A stretch of DNA of 64,000 nucleotides from Rhodothermales bacterium (GTDB lineage: Bacteria > Bacteroidota > Rhodothermia > Rhodothermales > VXPQ01), in NCBI GenBank assembly GCA_951812335.1, contig OX638293.1:1096731-1160730 (forward strand), in the 5' to 3' direction. Both the position numbers and the translations under genes were made by a program. A model generated the notes under the pieces. That model saw only the letters and a program-made list of their open reading frames with translations. It had not been told where the DNA came from and did no database searches. Shown piece by piece: positions 27,241-36,163 of the stretch; position 1 is the stretch's first letter, and each line of letters opens with the position of its first letter.

Positions 27241-28590
27241 TTATGGCTGGGCATCGATCTGTACCGCCTCCGCCAGGTATTTTTCGTGTTCTTCCAGAGT
27301 TGCTGAACCGTTTCTGTTGACGATACCATGTTTTATCCCTACCCGGGTGAATTTTTCAAGGATAAAATCCAATTCGTCGTTTGAGTGCGTCGCCATGAAG
27401 GAAGTGCGCATGAGGGACTGACCCGGCGGCACGGCAGGCGGGGCGACAGCATTGGCGAAGACGCCTTCTTCGAGCAGGTCGTGCCAGAATTTGAAACAGG
27501 TCAGCATGTCGCCGATAACGACCGGAATGACCGGGGATTGGCTGGTCCAGATATTGAAACCGAAATTCCGGAAGCCGTTGCGCATGTAGTCCGAAATTTC
27601 CCAGAGGCGCTGGAGGCGCTCAGGTTCGCCTTCCAGGATGTCCAGACACTTAAGCACCGTAGCCACACTGGGCGGTGGCATGGAGGCGCTGAACATGTGC
27701 GTGGAACTGCGATGGCGAATGAATTCGACAATATCCCTGGTCGCCACACAGAATCCTCCCAGTGAGGCGAAGCTTTTCGAGAACGTCCCCGTGGTCAGGG
27801 GCACCCGGTCGCTGAGGCCGAAATGCGCTGCCGATCCGCGTCCGCCCGGTCCGATAACGCCGCAGGCATGCGCATCGTCAAGCAATAGCGCTGCCCCGAA
27901 TTCTTCGGCGAGTTCAACCAGTTCCGGTACCTTCGCGATGACGCCGCTCATGGAGAACACCCCGTCCGTAACGATCAACTTGCCTGCTTCCGGATGGATC
28001 CTGCGGGTCTTGGCAAGTAATCTCCGCAAGTGATCCATGTCGTTGTGCCGAAAACGGATCGTCTCCCCCATGCTGGCGCGCGTACCCGCGGTGATGGAGG
28101 CATGGTTATCCTTGTCGGAGAAAATAAAATCCCCCTTGCCTGCGAGGGCCTGAATCACCCCCTCGTTCGCCATATATCCTGTCGAAAACACTACACAGCC
28201 CGGCGCTTTCATAAAGGTGGCAAGCCGCTCTTCCAATTGGATATGCAGATCGAGCGTGCCATTGAGGAACCGACTTCCGGTGCAGCCGGTGCCGTACTTC
28301 TTGATAGCCCTGGCGGCGGCTTCCTGTACGCGGGCATCGGACGTGAATCCCAGGTAATTATTGGAGCCGGCCATAATGACCTCGCGCCCGTTCAGGATAG
28401 CACGGGTGCCCTCGTTTCGTTCGATCATGCGGAAGTACGGGTACAGGCCAGCTTTTTTGGCCCGTCCGTAATCTGTCGATTCGTCAAAGAATCGGTGGCA
28501 CTTTTCGAACAGTGTCGGTTCTACCGCCGCGCAGGCATCCACTGACACACCGTCATGGCGCTCTGACCGGGAATCAAGGGGCGTCGTCAT
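27241..28590 (-). CDS. spt: Serine palmitoyltransferase (alpha-oxoamine synthase family)
   Basis: Spt condenses serine with an acyl thioester to 3-ketosphinganine, the first step of sphingolipid synthesis, a Bacteroidota trait. The 449-residue PLP enzyme has GSNNYLGFTSDARV, the family-typical YGTGCTGSRFLNGTLDLHIQ, the PLP-phosphate region DDAHACGVIG and the Schiff-base lysine in GTFSKSFASLGG. The signature GSRFLNGTLDLH favours Spt over BioF or Kbl, though substrate must be tested. I chose ATG at 28590 (MTTPLDSRSERHDG); a longer frame to 28680 lacks family resemblance. Confidence 0.88.
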   Translation of the reverse strand: MTTPLDSRSERHDGVSVDACAAVEPTLFEKCHRFFDESTDYGRAKKAGLYPYFRMIERNEGTRAILNGREVIMAGSNNYLGFTSDARVQEAAARAIKKYGTGCTGSRFLNGTLDLHIQLEERLATFMKAPGCVVFSTGYMANEGVIQALAGKGDFIFSDKDNHASITAGTRASMGETIRFRHNDMDHLRRLLAKTRRIHPEAGKLIVTDGVFSMSGVIAKVPELVELAEEFGAALLLDDAHACGVIGPGGRGSAAHFGLSDRVPLTTGTFSKSFASLGGFCVATRDIVEFIRHRSSTHMFSASMPPPSVATVLKCLDILEGEPERLQRLWEISDYMRNGFRNFGFNIWTSQSPVIPVVIGDMLTCFKFWHDLLEEGVFANAVAPPAVPPGQSLMRTSFMATHSNDELDFILEKFTRVGIKHGIVNRNGSATLEEHEKYLAEAVQIDAQP

Positions 28591-28722
28591 ATTGTCGTGA
28601 TTCGTCTCGGGCGGTATGGCCAGGGAACAGGCCCCTGTCGAAGCAGGCAGACGGAATGCGTGTAAAATATCTCCACACAATGCATTAACGCGTTAACAAG
28701 CTAAAATAAGCAATTTTCCACA

Positions 28723-29388
28723 TTAATATCCGCATAGCTTCTTTACCGGGCCGCATCTTCGGTTTTGCCCTGGTCCGGCAACAGTGTTTTGGCGCCTGAA
28801 TCGCCATGTGGCCGAAATGCCTGCGGGCTGGAGGGAAAATGCCAGATTCTCGCCTACATCGAAATCGAGCAGCTGCGCGTGGACGTACGCGTCGAGGATC
28901 GAAAGCCCGTAGAACACGCCGGCGCCGATATACAGCATGTCGCGATTCCTCCGGAGAGCATCGCGTTGCTGGCGGAACAAGCCGGACAGCCTGTTCCGGA
29001 AGGCGTCCGACGCGGCTTGCTCGGGGGTGATACCCAATTCGTTGAGCAGGCTCAAGTAGTCTTGCTCGTAGCTTGGGGGAACGTTTGCCGTGGAGATATC
29101 CCGGATGACCCACAGGTAACCATGGCCATACGTCCGGTATCGTCGATTCGTATGAATGATTGCTCCGGTAAAACTTGCCAGACCGCCCCATACAACGGCT
29201 GCCTTAACGTATTGGCGATTGCGGAGCTGGCCCCAACCGGGTACGGCGGCTCGCCAAAGTACAGTGCGGGGGGCAAGGTCATGCGCCGCAACGGTTGTAT
29301 CAGGTTGCGCCGCTATGGGACGCGTTGCCGGGAAGCCGGCCATACATGCCATCAGGACGACCACGCCGTAACCGATCCGGCTATCCAC
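28723..29388 (-). CDS. DUF5683 domain membrane protein
   Basis: A 221-residue protein with an N-terminal signal or membrane segment ending near PIAAQ, then the DUF5683 motif RAAVPGWGQLRNRQYVKAAV, a second hydrophobic segment and a C-terminal helix containing YGLSILDAYVHAQL. Small membrane proteins of this type commonly sit immediately after parB in Bacteroidota. Its start lies two bases before the parB stop on the same strand, so translational coupling is likely. Function is unknown. Confidence 0.85.
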   Translation of the reverse strand: MDSRIGYGVVVLMACMAGFPATRPIAAQPDTTVAAHDLAPRTVLWRAAVPGWGQLRNRQYVKAAVVWGGLASFTGAIIHTNRRYRTYGHGYLWVIRDISTANVPPSYEQDYLSLLNELGITPEQAASDAFRNRLSGLFRQQRDALRRNRDMLYIGAGVFYGLSILDAYVHAQLLDFDVGENLAFSLQPAGISATWRFRRQNTVAGPGQNRRCGPVKKLCGY

Positions 29389-29390
29389 GA

Positions 29391-30290
29391 TTATTTTCCT
29401 GTTATCAATTCGAGAAGCCGCTCCAGGTCGTCGCCGGAATAGTAATCGATTTCGATCCGTCCGCCATCGCCCTGGCGCCGGATACCGACCCGGGTGCCCA
29501 AGCGGTTGCGAAGTTGTACCGTGTATTGCTCAAGTTGCAGGGCGTCCCGTTTCGGTACGCCTGTTCCAGGACTGCTCGCTTTTTTGTTTTTTCCACCATC
29601 CGTCCGGCGGTTTTCCCGTACCCGCCGCTCGATTTCGCGTACGGACAGTCCCTCTGCCTTGATAGCGTTGAAGAGCGCTATCTGCGTTTTTTCGTTCTCT
29701 ATGTTGATCAGGACGCGGGCATGCCCCACGGACACGTCACCGTCGCGGAGGCCGGCCTGGACGATTGGCGGCAGTCGGAGCAGGCGCAACATGTTGGTTA
29801 CGGCGGATCGGCTTTTGGCGACGCTGCGGGCCACGTCTTCGTGGGTCATCGCGCATTCTTCCATCAGGCGCCGGTAGGCCAGCGCTTCCTCGATCGGATT
29901 GAGGTTCTCTCGCTGGATGTTCTCGACGATAGCCATTTGCAACATGCTGTCCGCGTCCACCTCCCGAACATAGGCGGGTATGCGTTCGAGGCCGGCGCGC
30001 TGCGCCGCGCGCAGCCGTCGTTCTCCAGCGATGAGTTCATAACCGTTTCCCCCCGTTCGCACCGTGACGGGCTGAATCAGCCCGAGTTGTTCGATCGAAT
30101 GCGCCAGTGCGATGAGTGCGTCTTCATCGAAATCCTTTCGGGGCTGAAAGGGATTTGGCCGAATGAGCGCGATGTCGATCTCACTGATCTGACGGATTCG
30201 TTGGGTCGGGCGGTCGGGCGCAAGAGGCTCCTCGTTCGATTCCAGGATGGCGCTCAGTCCGCGTCCCAGCGCTTCTTTCCGTGGTGCCAT
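29391..30290 (-). CDS. parB: Chromosome-partitioning protein ParB
   Basis: ParB is a CTP-dependent clamp that loads at parS and spreads to help segregate the origin region. The 299-residue protein has the expected order: N-terminal ParA-interacting segment (KEALGRGLSAILES), the CTP-binding box GERRLRAAQRAGL, the helix-turn-helix (MTHEDVARSVAKSRSAVTNM) and a C-terminal dimerisation domain. A basic linker lies at about 225-250. parA is upstream on the same strand but 290 bp away, separated by copy C of the dispersed repeat rather than being tightly linked. I saw no parS palindrome in the window. Confidence 0.96.
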   Translation of the reverse strand: MAPRKEALGRGLSAILESNEEPLAPDRPTQRIRQISEIDIALIRPNPFQPRKDFDEDALIALAHSIEQLGLIQPVTVRTGGNGYELIAGERRLRAAQRAGLERIPAYVREVDADSMLQMAIVENIQRENLNPIEEALAYRRLMEECAMTHEDVARSVAKSRSAVTNMLRLLRLPPIVQAGLRDGDVSVGHARVLINIENEKTQIALFNAIKAEGLSVREIERRVRENRRTDGGKNKKASSPGTGVPKRDALQLEQYTVQLRNRLGTRVGIRRQGDGGRIEIDYYSGDDLERLLELITGK

Positions 30291-30325
30291 GGTGTAATAG
30301 GGGATACGTGAGGCTTATAGGTTAT

Positions 30326-30581
30326 AGGATACTCTGATTAAGTTCGCAAAGCTCAGAAGCTGCGAGGGATGCGCTGGCAAGGAATTACGAAGCAATGTGG
30401 CAGGCCCCACATAATGAGGAATGACACGGCCAGCGCACCCCGCACAGCCTCCCGAGGGGCGCTTCCCGCCCTCGATGCCCCGAATACGCAGTGTTTCTCG
30501 CTGATTTCAACGATGGAATCATGATGTCCTGTACTTGCGAACGTGAAGTGCCGGGCGAAGTGGTCTTGATCGGAGTATCCT
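30326..30581 (+). repeat. Dispersed structured element, copy C (between parA and parB)
   Basis: The ends AGGATACTCTGATTAA and TTGATCGGAGTATCCT bound a 256-bp copy in the same orientation as copy A. It carries both long stems and the inner hairpin TGTGG/CCACA. The last bases overlap the parA stop codon. Flanks read AT on both sides. Confidence 0.9.
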
Positions 30582-31413
30582 ATTGTACGTATTCGACCGA
30601 CGGCGTATCCGAACTGGCAAAGTTTGCGTCGTTTTCTTCGGGTGCAGCAACAGGATTGTTTTGTACAATCTCGCGGGCCAGAGCGATATAGTTGCGTGCA
30701 CCTGTGGAAACCGCGTCGTAGAGCAACGCGGGTTTTCCAAAGCCGGGCGCTTCCGAAAGTCGGACGTTGCGCTGGACGATCGTTTTGAACACTTTGTCGC
30801 CGAAGTATTGCCGCACCTCGTTCACTACCTGGTTTGCCAGACGGAGTCGAGTATCGAACATTGTGAGCAGCACTCCTTCTATTTCAAGGGTCGGATTGAG
30901 GCGCTGCTGGACGATCCGGATGGTATTCAGGAGTTGCCCCAGTCCCTCGAGGGCAAAGTATTCGGTTTGCAGAGGGATTACTACCGAGTTCGATGCTGTG
31001 AGCGCATTGACTGTGAGTAGGCCGAGAGAAGGTGGGCAGTCGATTACGATGAATGCGTAGTCCTGCCGGATGGCGTCGAAGGCTCGTTTGAGGCGGTACT
31101 CCCGTTTGGGGAGCTCCGCGATTTCGATTTCGGCGCCGACCAGGTTAATGTGACTCGGCACGACATGGAGCGATGCAATCTCCGTCTTTTGTACGATAGC
31201 CCGGATTTCGACGTTGCCGATAAGCGCCTCGTAGATGGAATGACCGCGCGTTCCGTCCTGGATGCCGGTTCCGGAGGTGGTGTTAGCCTGGGGGTCAATG
31301 TCCACGAGAAGGACAGAATGCTCCATCGCTGCCAGCGATGCAGCAAGATTGATAGCCGTCGTTGTTTTGCCCACGCCGCCTTTCTGGTTCGCAACCGAAA
31401 TGATTTTTCCCAT
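30580..31413 (-). CDS. parA: Chromosome-partitioning ATPase ParA
   Basis: ParA (Soj type) is the Walker ATPase that moves ParB-parS complexes over the nucleoid. The 277-residue protein has the deviant Walker A KGGVGKTT at 10-17, Walker A' DIDPQANTTSG near 40, and Walker B FIVIDCPPSLG near 115. The TAG stop shares bases with the end of copy C, and copy D in the opposite orientation lies 93 bp upstream of the start. parA is therefore bracketed by inverted copies of the element. The C-terminal extension (about 255-277, VAAPEENDANFASSD) is acidic. Confidence 0.96.
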   Translation of the reverse strand: MGKIISVANQKGGVGKTTTAINLAASLAAMEHSVLLVDIDPQANTTSGTGIQDGTRGHSIYEALIGNVEIRAIVQKTEIASLHVVPSHINLVGAEIEIAELPKREYRLKRAFDAIRQDYAFIVIDCPPSLGLLTVNALTASNSVVIPLQTEYFALEGLGQLLNTIRIVQQRLNPTLEIEGVLLTMFDTRLRLANQVVNEVRQYFGDKVFKTIVQRNVRLSEAPGFGKPALLYDAVSTGARNYIALAREIVQNNPVAAPEENDANFASSDTPSVEYVQ

Positions 31414-31505
31414 AAATAGCGGTTAGGGTCGTAGTACCCGGTTAGAGATTCGTATCTTCGATATTCGCTGGATCGTTCCGTGTTCCGGATCGACGAGTGG
31501 TTTTC

Positions 31506-31749
31506 AGGATACTCCGATCAAAACCGCTTCGCCCGGCACTTCGCTTTCGCGCGTAAATGACGTCATGATTTCATCGTTGAACACTGCGGATTCGGTGCAT
31601 CGCGGACGTGACGCGCCCTTCGGGAGGCTGCGAGGGGTGCGCTGGCCGTGTCATTCCTCATTATGTGGGGCCTGCCACACTGCTTCGTCATTTCTTGCCG
31701 GCGCATTCCTCGCAGCCTCCGAGCTTTGCGGACTTAATCAGAGTATCCT
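31506..31749 (-). repeat. Dispersed structured element, copy D (inverted)
   Basis: A 244-bp copy bounded by AGGATACTCCGATCA and TTAATCAGAGTATCCT, opposite in orientation to copy C. Stem I arms are present (GAGGCTGCGAGG at about 31627 and CCTCGCAGCCTC at about 31709), but stem II is partly degraded. It lies between parA and rpiA, which are divergent. Confidence 0.9.
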
Positions 31750-31791
31750 TTATCTTTTCCGGCGGCCTCAGAGACTGTTCAGGTAGACGAA

Positions 31792-32487
31792 GTGAATCGA
31801 GATCATGCAAAGCGCGCCGCAGGGGAATGTGCGGCTTCACGGGTGCAAGAAGGCATGCGTGTCGGTCTGGGCACGGGGACCACGATGTCGTACGCACTGG
31901 AAGCGTTAGGTCGCCGTGTACGCGAAGAAGGGTTGGCTTTTGCGGGTGTTGCCACCTCGATGGCCACGGAGCGGACGGCTCGCCGGCTTGGCCTGCCGCT
32001 GGTTACGCTTGCCGAGGCGGGTCGGCTGGATATGGCGATCGACGGCGCAGATGAGATTGATTCGAAGTGGCGTCTTATCAAGGGTGGCGGTGGAGCGCAT
32101 ACGCGCGAAAAGATTGTGGCGGCGCAAGCCGACCGTTTCTTGGTGCTGGTGGACGAATCCAAGGTCGTGCGTCGGCTCGGCTCTGCTTTTCCCGTACCCG
32201 TGGAAGTGGCGCCTTTTGCAGTGCATCCTGTCACGGAGACGCTACGACGTCTCGGAGCGATACCCACACTACGCACCGACGCGGAAAGGACACCGGTACA
32301 TACCGATCAGAATTTTCACATCCTGGATGCATTCTTTGAGGGGGGGATCGAAAACCCCGAAGCGCTCGGACGGGCGATCAAGAACATACCGGGCGTTCTC
32401 GAACACGGTATCTTTGCAGGATATACCACCGATGTACTCGTCGGAGACGAGACCGGGGATGTGCGTACGTTGGCGAAAAGCACGTAA
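31792..32487 (+). CDS. rpiA: Ribose-5-phosphate isomerase A
   Basis: RpiA interconverts ribose-5-phosphate and ribulose-5-phosphate in the pentose phosphate pathway. The 231-residue protein shows the phosphate-binding GLGTGTTMSYA, the active-site DGADEID, and the KGGGGAHTREKIVA loop with the catalytic glutamate equivalent. The start is GTG at 31792 (NRDHAKRAAGECAASRVQEG), aligning with the usual N-terminus and lying 42 bp after copy D. A strong hairpin between rpiA and the convergent tonB gene serves as terminator. Confidence 0.94.
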   Translation: MNRDHAKRAAGECAASRVQEGMRVGLGTGTTMSYALEALGRRVREEGLAFAGVATSMATERTARRLGLPLVTLAEAGRLDMAIDGADEIDSKWRLIKGGGGAHTREKIVAAQADRFLVLVDESKVVRRLGSAFPVPVEVAPFAVHPVTETLRRLGAIPTLRTDAERTPVHTDQNFHILDAFFEGGIENPEALGRAIKNIPGVLEHGIFAGYTTDVLVGDETGDVRTLAKST

Positions 32488-32493
32488 AAACGA

Positions 32494-32522
32494 CGACGCC
32501 CGGACGTTTTGTCCGGGCGTCG
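32494..32522. terminator. Terminator shared by rpiA and tonB copy 1
   Basis: CGACGCCCGGAC (32494-32505) pairs perfectly with GTCCGGGCGTCG (32511-32522) around a GTTTT loop. The T-run is better on the minus strand (TCGTTTTTACG), so it mainly terminates the tonB transcript, but it lies between convergent genes and may serve both. Confidence 0.8.
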
Positions 32523-32534
32523 GTCTTCGCGCGT

Positions 32535-33191
32535 TTATTTCAGCTTGAAGGTGACCGGGAGCGACATTCGCACCGGGACTGCTTTGCCACGCTGCTTGCC
32601 TGGCGTGAATTTCATCTGCTCCACGACGCGCTTGGCTTCCTCGTCGCAGCCGGCCCCAATGCCCCGGGAAACAACCACGTCCCGTACGTTGCCCTGCTCA
32701 TCGACCACGAACTGCAGGAATACGCGTCCTTCCACGCCGGCCTTGCGAGCGATCTCGGGGTATTTTATTTGGTTATAGATGGCGGCTTGCCCACCGATCA
32801 ACTCGGGCATCTGCTCCACGATAAAAAATATCTCAGGTTCATCTTCTTCTTCCTCCGCCGGGGGCGGAGGCGGGGGCAGGGCAACAGGGGCATCGAGGTC
32901 CAGCGAAGCATCGAGGTCGAGGGCATCGTCCTCAAGGATTTCATCGTTCGGCACCTCTACAGGGACGGGCGGCTTGGGTGGAGGCGGCGGTTGCTCGATT
33001 TGCTCCGTTTGCTGGATTTCCTCCATGGTGATCTGTTCCTGCTCCGGGAGCACGATCTCGAAATCGCTCCGGTTGGACCAGTCGGCGCGGAAGGCAACAA
33101 TGAGAATGCCCAGCGTGACGATCAGACCCGCTTCCATATAAAGCGTGTATTTGTTCTTCAGGTTGAATTTGTCTTCCTTGTGCAAAGCCAT
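32535..33191 (-). CDS. Energy transducer TonB, copy 1
   Basis: TonB passes energy from the inner membrane to outer-membrane receptors. The 218-residue protein has a short cytoplasmic start (MALHKEDKFNLKNKY), one membrane helix (about 18-35), a Glu-rich and proline-rich periplasmic linker (IEQPPPPPKPPVPVEVP and PPPPPPAEEEEDEPE), and the TonB C-terminal domain (YPEIARKAGVEGRVFLQFVV, MKFTPGKQRGKAVPVRM). It is a near twin of the gene at 33632-34291, and the similarity continues upstream into non-coding DNA. No exbB or exbD lies in the window. Confidence 0.93.
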   Translation of the reverse strand: MALHKEDKFNLKNKYTLYMEAGLIVTLGILIVAFRADWSNRSDFEIVLPEQEQITMEEIQQTEQIEQPPPPPKPPVPVEVPNDEILEDDALDLDASLDLDAPVALPPPPPPAEEEEDEPEIFFIVEQMPELIGGQAAIYNQIKYPEIARKAGVEGRVFLQFVVDEQGNVRDVVVSRGIGAGCDEEAKRVVEQMKFTPGKQRGKAVPVRMSLPVTFKLK

Positions 33192-33434
33192 GTCGCTGTT
33201 CCCGGATAGTTTGGGATACGGATCGGGGGTCGGAAAAATTACCGTACCTTCAAGCGCCCATACAATGGTTTGAAGCGCGTTCGATGTATTTTTCGGTTGA
33301 AAACGTACATAAATCCAGCCCGAAAACAAACGCACATTATTTCTAACATACGTAAAAACGCCCGGTTCCGTGAATTCGTGTTATGAATTTCGCCGGTTTT
33401 CCCGAACGTGCTACACCGTTTTCCCTCCTGTGTG

Positions 33435-33557
33435 CTACCCCGTGCCGAGGCGTTCTTTCATCGCGAACGGCAATTCGTCGAGGAGGTCGGCGGCTCGCAG
33501 CGAGCGCCCCGCCCGCTTTGCGGCGTACCGGTCTGCAGCGGCACCTCCGAGGTGCAC
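33435..33557 (-). pseudogene. Duplicated 3' fragment of nnr
   Basis: On the minus strand this reads HLGGAAADRYAAKRAGRSLR, then AADLLDELPFAMKERLGTG and a stop. That is almost identical to the last 40 residues of nnr at 34535. The match breaks at about 33557. It was carried along when the tonB region was duplicated, with no start or upstream coding sequence. Confidence 0.88.
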
Positions 33558-33631
33558 GAACGCTTTCGAAAGGCGCGTAAAACAATTGCCCGTACTGACA
33601 TTTAGTCCGGGGACCGCGCGTTCGATGCCGT

Positions 33632-34291
33632 TTATCTCAACTTGAAGGCGATCGCCGTCTGCATACTTACCTTAACGGCCTTGCCGCGCTGCTTTCCGGG
33701 GATAAATTTCATCTTGCTTATTGCACGGATGGCTTCCTCGTCGCAGCCGGCCCCAATGCCCCGCGTTACTTCCGGGTTTTGTACGTTGCCTTGTTCATCG
33801 ACGACGAATTTCAGGAATACGCGTCCTTCTACGCCAGCTTTCCGGGCAATCTCGGGAAACCTGATTTCGCCGTAGAGGGCGGCGATGCCACCGATCATTT
33901 CCGGATATTGCTCCACGATCATGAAGATTTCAGGCTCTTCTTCCTCTTCCTTCTCTGGAAGCGGGGGTGGGGGAAGGGCAGCCGCAGGGGCATCGAGGTC
34001 CAGCGAAGCGTCGAGGTCAAGGATATCGTCCTCAAGGATTTCATCGTTCGGGACCTCTACAGGGACGGGCGGCTTCGGCGGCGGAGGGGGTTCCTCAATT
34101 TGCTCCGTTTGCTGGATTTCCTCCATGGCGATCTGCTCCTGTTCCGGAAGCACGATCTCGAAATCGCTCCGGTTGGACCAGTCGGCGCGGAAGGCAACAA
34201 TGAGAATGCCCAGCGTGACGATCAGGCCCACCTCCATATAGAGCGTGTACTTGTTCTTCAGGTTGTTCTTGTTTTCCTTGCGCAAAGCCAT
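33632..34291 (-). CDS. Energy transducer TonB, copy 2
   Basis: A 219-residue paralogue of copy 1 with the same layout: membrane helix, the linker IEEPPPPPKPPVPVEVP, and a C-terminal domain containing FPEIARKAGVEGRVFLKFVV. The two differ mainly in the C-terminal domain (for example MIGGIAALYGEIR against LIGGQAAIYNQIK), the part that contacts receptors, so they may serve different receptor sets. The upstream 160 bp also match copy 1, so the promoters are probably duplicated. This copy is nearest the intact nnr gene and is likely the parental position. Confidence 0.93.
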   Translation of the reverse strand: MALRKENKNNLKNKYTLYMEVGLIVTLGILIVAFRADWSNRSDFEIVLPEQEQIAMEEIQQTEQIEEPPPPPKPPVPVEVPNDEILEDDILDLDASLDLDAPAAALPPPPLPEKEEEEEPEIFMIVEQYPEMIGGIAALYGEIRFPEIARKAGVEGRVFLKFVVDEQGNVQNPEVTRGIGAGCDEEAIRAISKMKFIPGKQRGKAVKVSMQTAIAFKLR

Positions 34292-34534
34292 ATCGCTGTT
34301 CCCGGATAGTTTGGAATACGGATCAGGTGGTCGAACAAATTACCGTACCTTAGACGCCCATACAATGGTTTCAAGCGAGTTTAATTCATTTTCGGGCTGG
34401 CCATTCGTAAAAACCCGGACCGAAAACAAACCCTAATAATCGCCTAACATCCATAAAATAACGCCCGATTCTGTGAATTCGTATTATGAATTTCGCCGGT
34501 TTTCCCGAACGGGCTATGCCGTTTTTTTTGCGTA

Positions 34535-36163
34535 CTATCCGACACCGAGGCGTTCTTTCATCGCGAACGGCAATTCGTCGAGGAGGTCGGTGGCTCGCAG
34601 CGAGCGCCCCGCCCGCTTTGCAGCGTACCGGTCTGCGGCGGCGCCTCCGAGGTGCAGACCTGATACGGCGGCTTGTTCCGCCGACAATCCCTGCGCCAGC
34701 AGGCCGCCACATATGCCGGCCAGCACGTCCCCCGTGCCTGCCGCCGCCAGCGCCGGTCCGCCGGTGGCATTGATCCAGGTTCTGCCGCTGGGAGCTGCCG
34801 CGAGAGCGGGGTATCCCTTGAGTATCAGTACGCAATTGTACGTGTCCGCCACGTACCGGGCCGCCGCCATCCGGTCGGCGGGATCGATGCCCGCCTCGTC
34901 GAGTTCGCTGCCGAACAATCGACGAAATTCTCCCTCATGGGGCGTCAGAATCCAGTGCCCGCATGCCCGGCTTCGCAGGAGGTTCGTCTGCCCGATCAGG
35001 GCATGGAGCGCATCGGCGTCCACCACAACCGGGGACGCTGTGGTTTCCAGTAGTCGGAGGACAAATGCCCGGGTACCCGGCGCCCGGCCCAGTCCGCATC
35101 CTGTCACAACGGCCCCGGATTTATCCAGTCGTTCCGAAAGCGCGTCCAACGCGCCTTCGGTTTCTATACCGTCGCCGGAAGCCGGGAGCGAAATGGTAGC
35201 GACATCTGTGAGTTGCATTTCCATGGAGTCCCGGATGCGGCGATCGCATCCGCATACCACATAGCCGGCCCCGGCGCGTGCTGCCCCCTCTGCGGCCATG
35301 ACCGCCGCGCCGGTCATTTCTTCCGAGCCGGCCACAATAAGAGCCAGCCCGACGGAGTACTTGTGCGCGTTGGCGTTGCGCACGGGCATCCACCCGCGCA
35401 CAAGGTCGTCGGAGGCGCGGTACGCGGATCCGACCGGGTCCCCGTCGACAGCGTCACGGAGTGCGATATCCGGGATCCCGATGTCGATGACCACGCGCTG
35501 TCCGGCGTATGCGGGTCCCTCGTGCAGGCAGAGTCCTGTTTTGAGCGCGCCCATGGTGCAGGTCAGGTCTGCCCGGAAAGCGGCGCCCAGAGGTTTGCCG
35601 AGATCGGCGTGGAGGCCGGTTGGGATGTCTATAGCCATTTTCAGGCCGGGCGCCGCGTTGAGTCGCTCGACCAGCGTGCGTACCGGTTCGCGCAGGTCGC
35701 AATCCGGTCCAATACCCAGCAGGGCGTCCACATGAACGGCTGCATGGGGCCATGCGACGCCAGGTTCGTACGGGGAAATATGGAGCCGGTCGTCGGGATC
35801 TGTTTCCGCCAGCTTGCTGAGGGTGGCAAGGTGTGCGGCGACATCTCCGGTCAGTACCCCGTCGGCCGATCCGTCTTCGCTACAATGCAGATGGAGCACC
35901 TGCACCGTGGCGCCTGCTTCGTAGAGGTATCTCGCCACCACGAACCCGTCTCCTCCGTTGTGCCCCTTTCCGCAGTATACGCGCCATACGCCGGGGGCGC
36001 TTTTCGGCTGTATTTGCTGCAAGAGGCGCATGGCGGCGCCTTTTCCGGCCGACTCCATCAGGGTGTGGGCCGGTATGCCGAAATCGCGGATGGTGCGTTC
36101 GTCGGCGCGGCGCATGGCCGCGGCGCTCAGAACCGGTTCGGGGCGCATGGCAGGCATGGTCAT
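34535..36163 (-). CDS. nnr: Bifunctional NAD(P)H-hydrate repair enzyme (epimerase and dehydratase)
   Basis: This 542-residue protein repairs hydrated NAD(P)H. The N-terminal YjeF-type epimerase domain has the GKGHNGGDGFVVARYL motif and DIPTGLHADLGK; the C-terminal dehydratase domain has the ribokinase-like GAVVTGCGLGR, ILTPHEGEFRRLFG and AGTGDVLAGICGGLLAQG. The ATG at 36163 overlaps the stop of the upstream gene as ATGA, supporting this start over a longer frame. The last 120 bp are duplicated at 33435-33557. Confidence 0.95.
   Translation of the reverse strand: MTMPAMRPEPVLSAAAMRRADERTIRDFGIPAHTLMESAGKGAAMRLLQQIQPKSAPGVWRVYCGKGHNGGDGFVVARYLYEAGATVQVLHLHCSEDGSADGVLTGDVAAHLATLSKLAETDPDDRLHISPYEPGVAWPHAAVHVDALLGIGPDCDLREPVRTLVERLNAAPGLKMAIDIPTGLHADLGKPLGAAFRADLTCTMGALKTGLCLHEGPAYAGQRVVIDIGIPDIALRDAVDGDPVGSAYRASDDLVRGWMPVRNANAHKYSVGLALIVAGSEEMTGAAVMAAEGAARAGAGYVVCGCDRRIRDSMEMQLTDVATISLPASGDGIETEGALDALSERLDKSGAVVTGCGLGRAPGTRAFVLRLLETTASPVVVDADALHALIGQTNLLRSRACGHWILTPHEGEFRRLFGSELDEAGIDPADRMAAARYVADTYNCVLILKGYPALAAAPSGRTWINATGGPALAAAGTGDVLAGICGGLLAQGLSAEQAAVSGLHLGGAAADRYAAKRAGRSLRATDLLDELPFAMKERLGVG

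Noticed and set aside
28685-29191. A 168-codon minus-strand frame overlapping the DUF5683 gene
   Set aside because: It is an out-of-frame shadow of the recognised protein.
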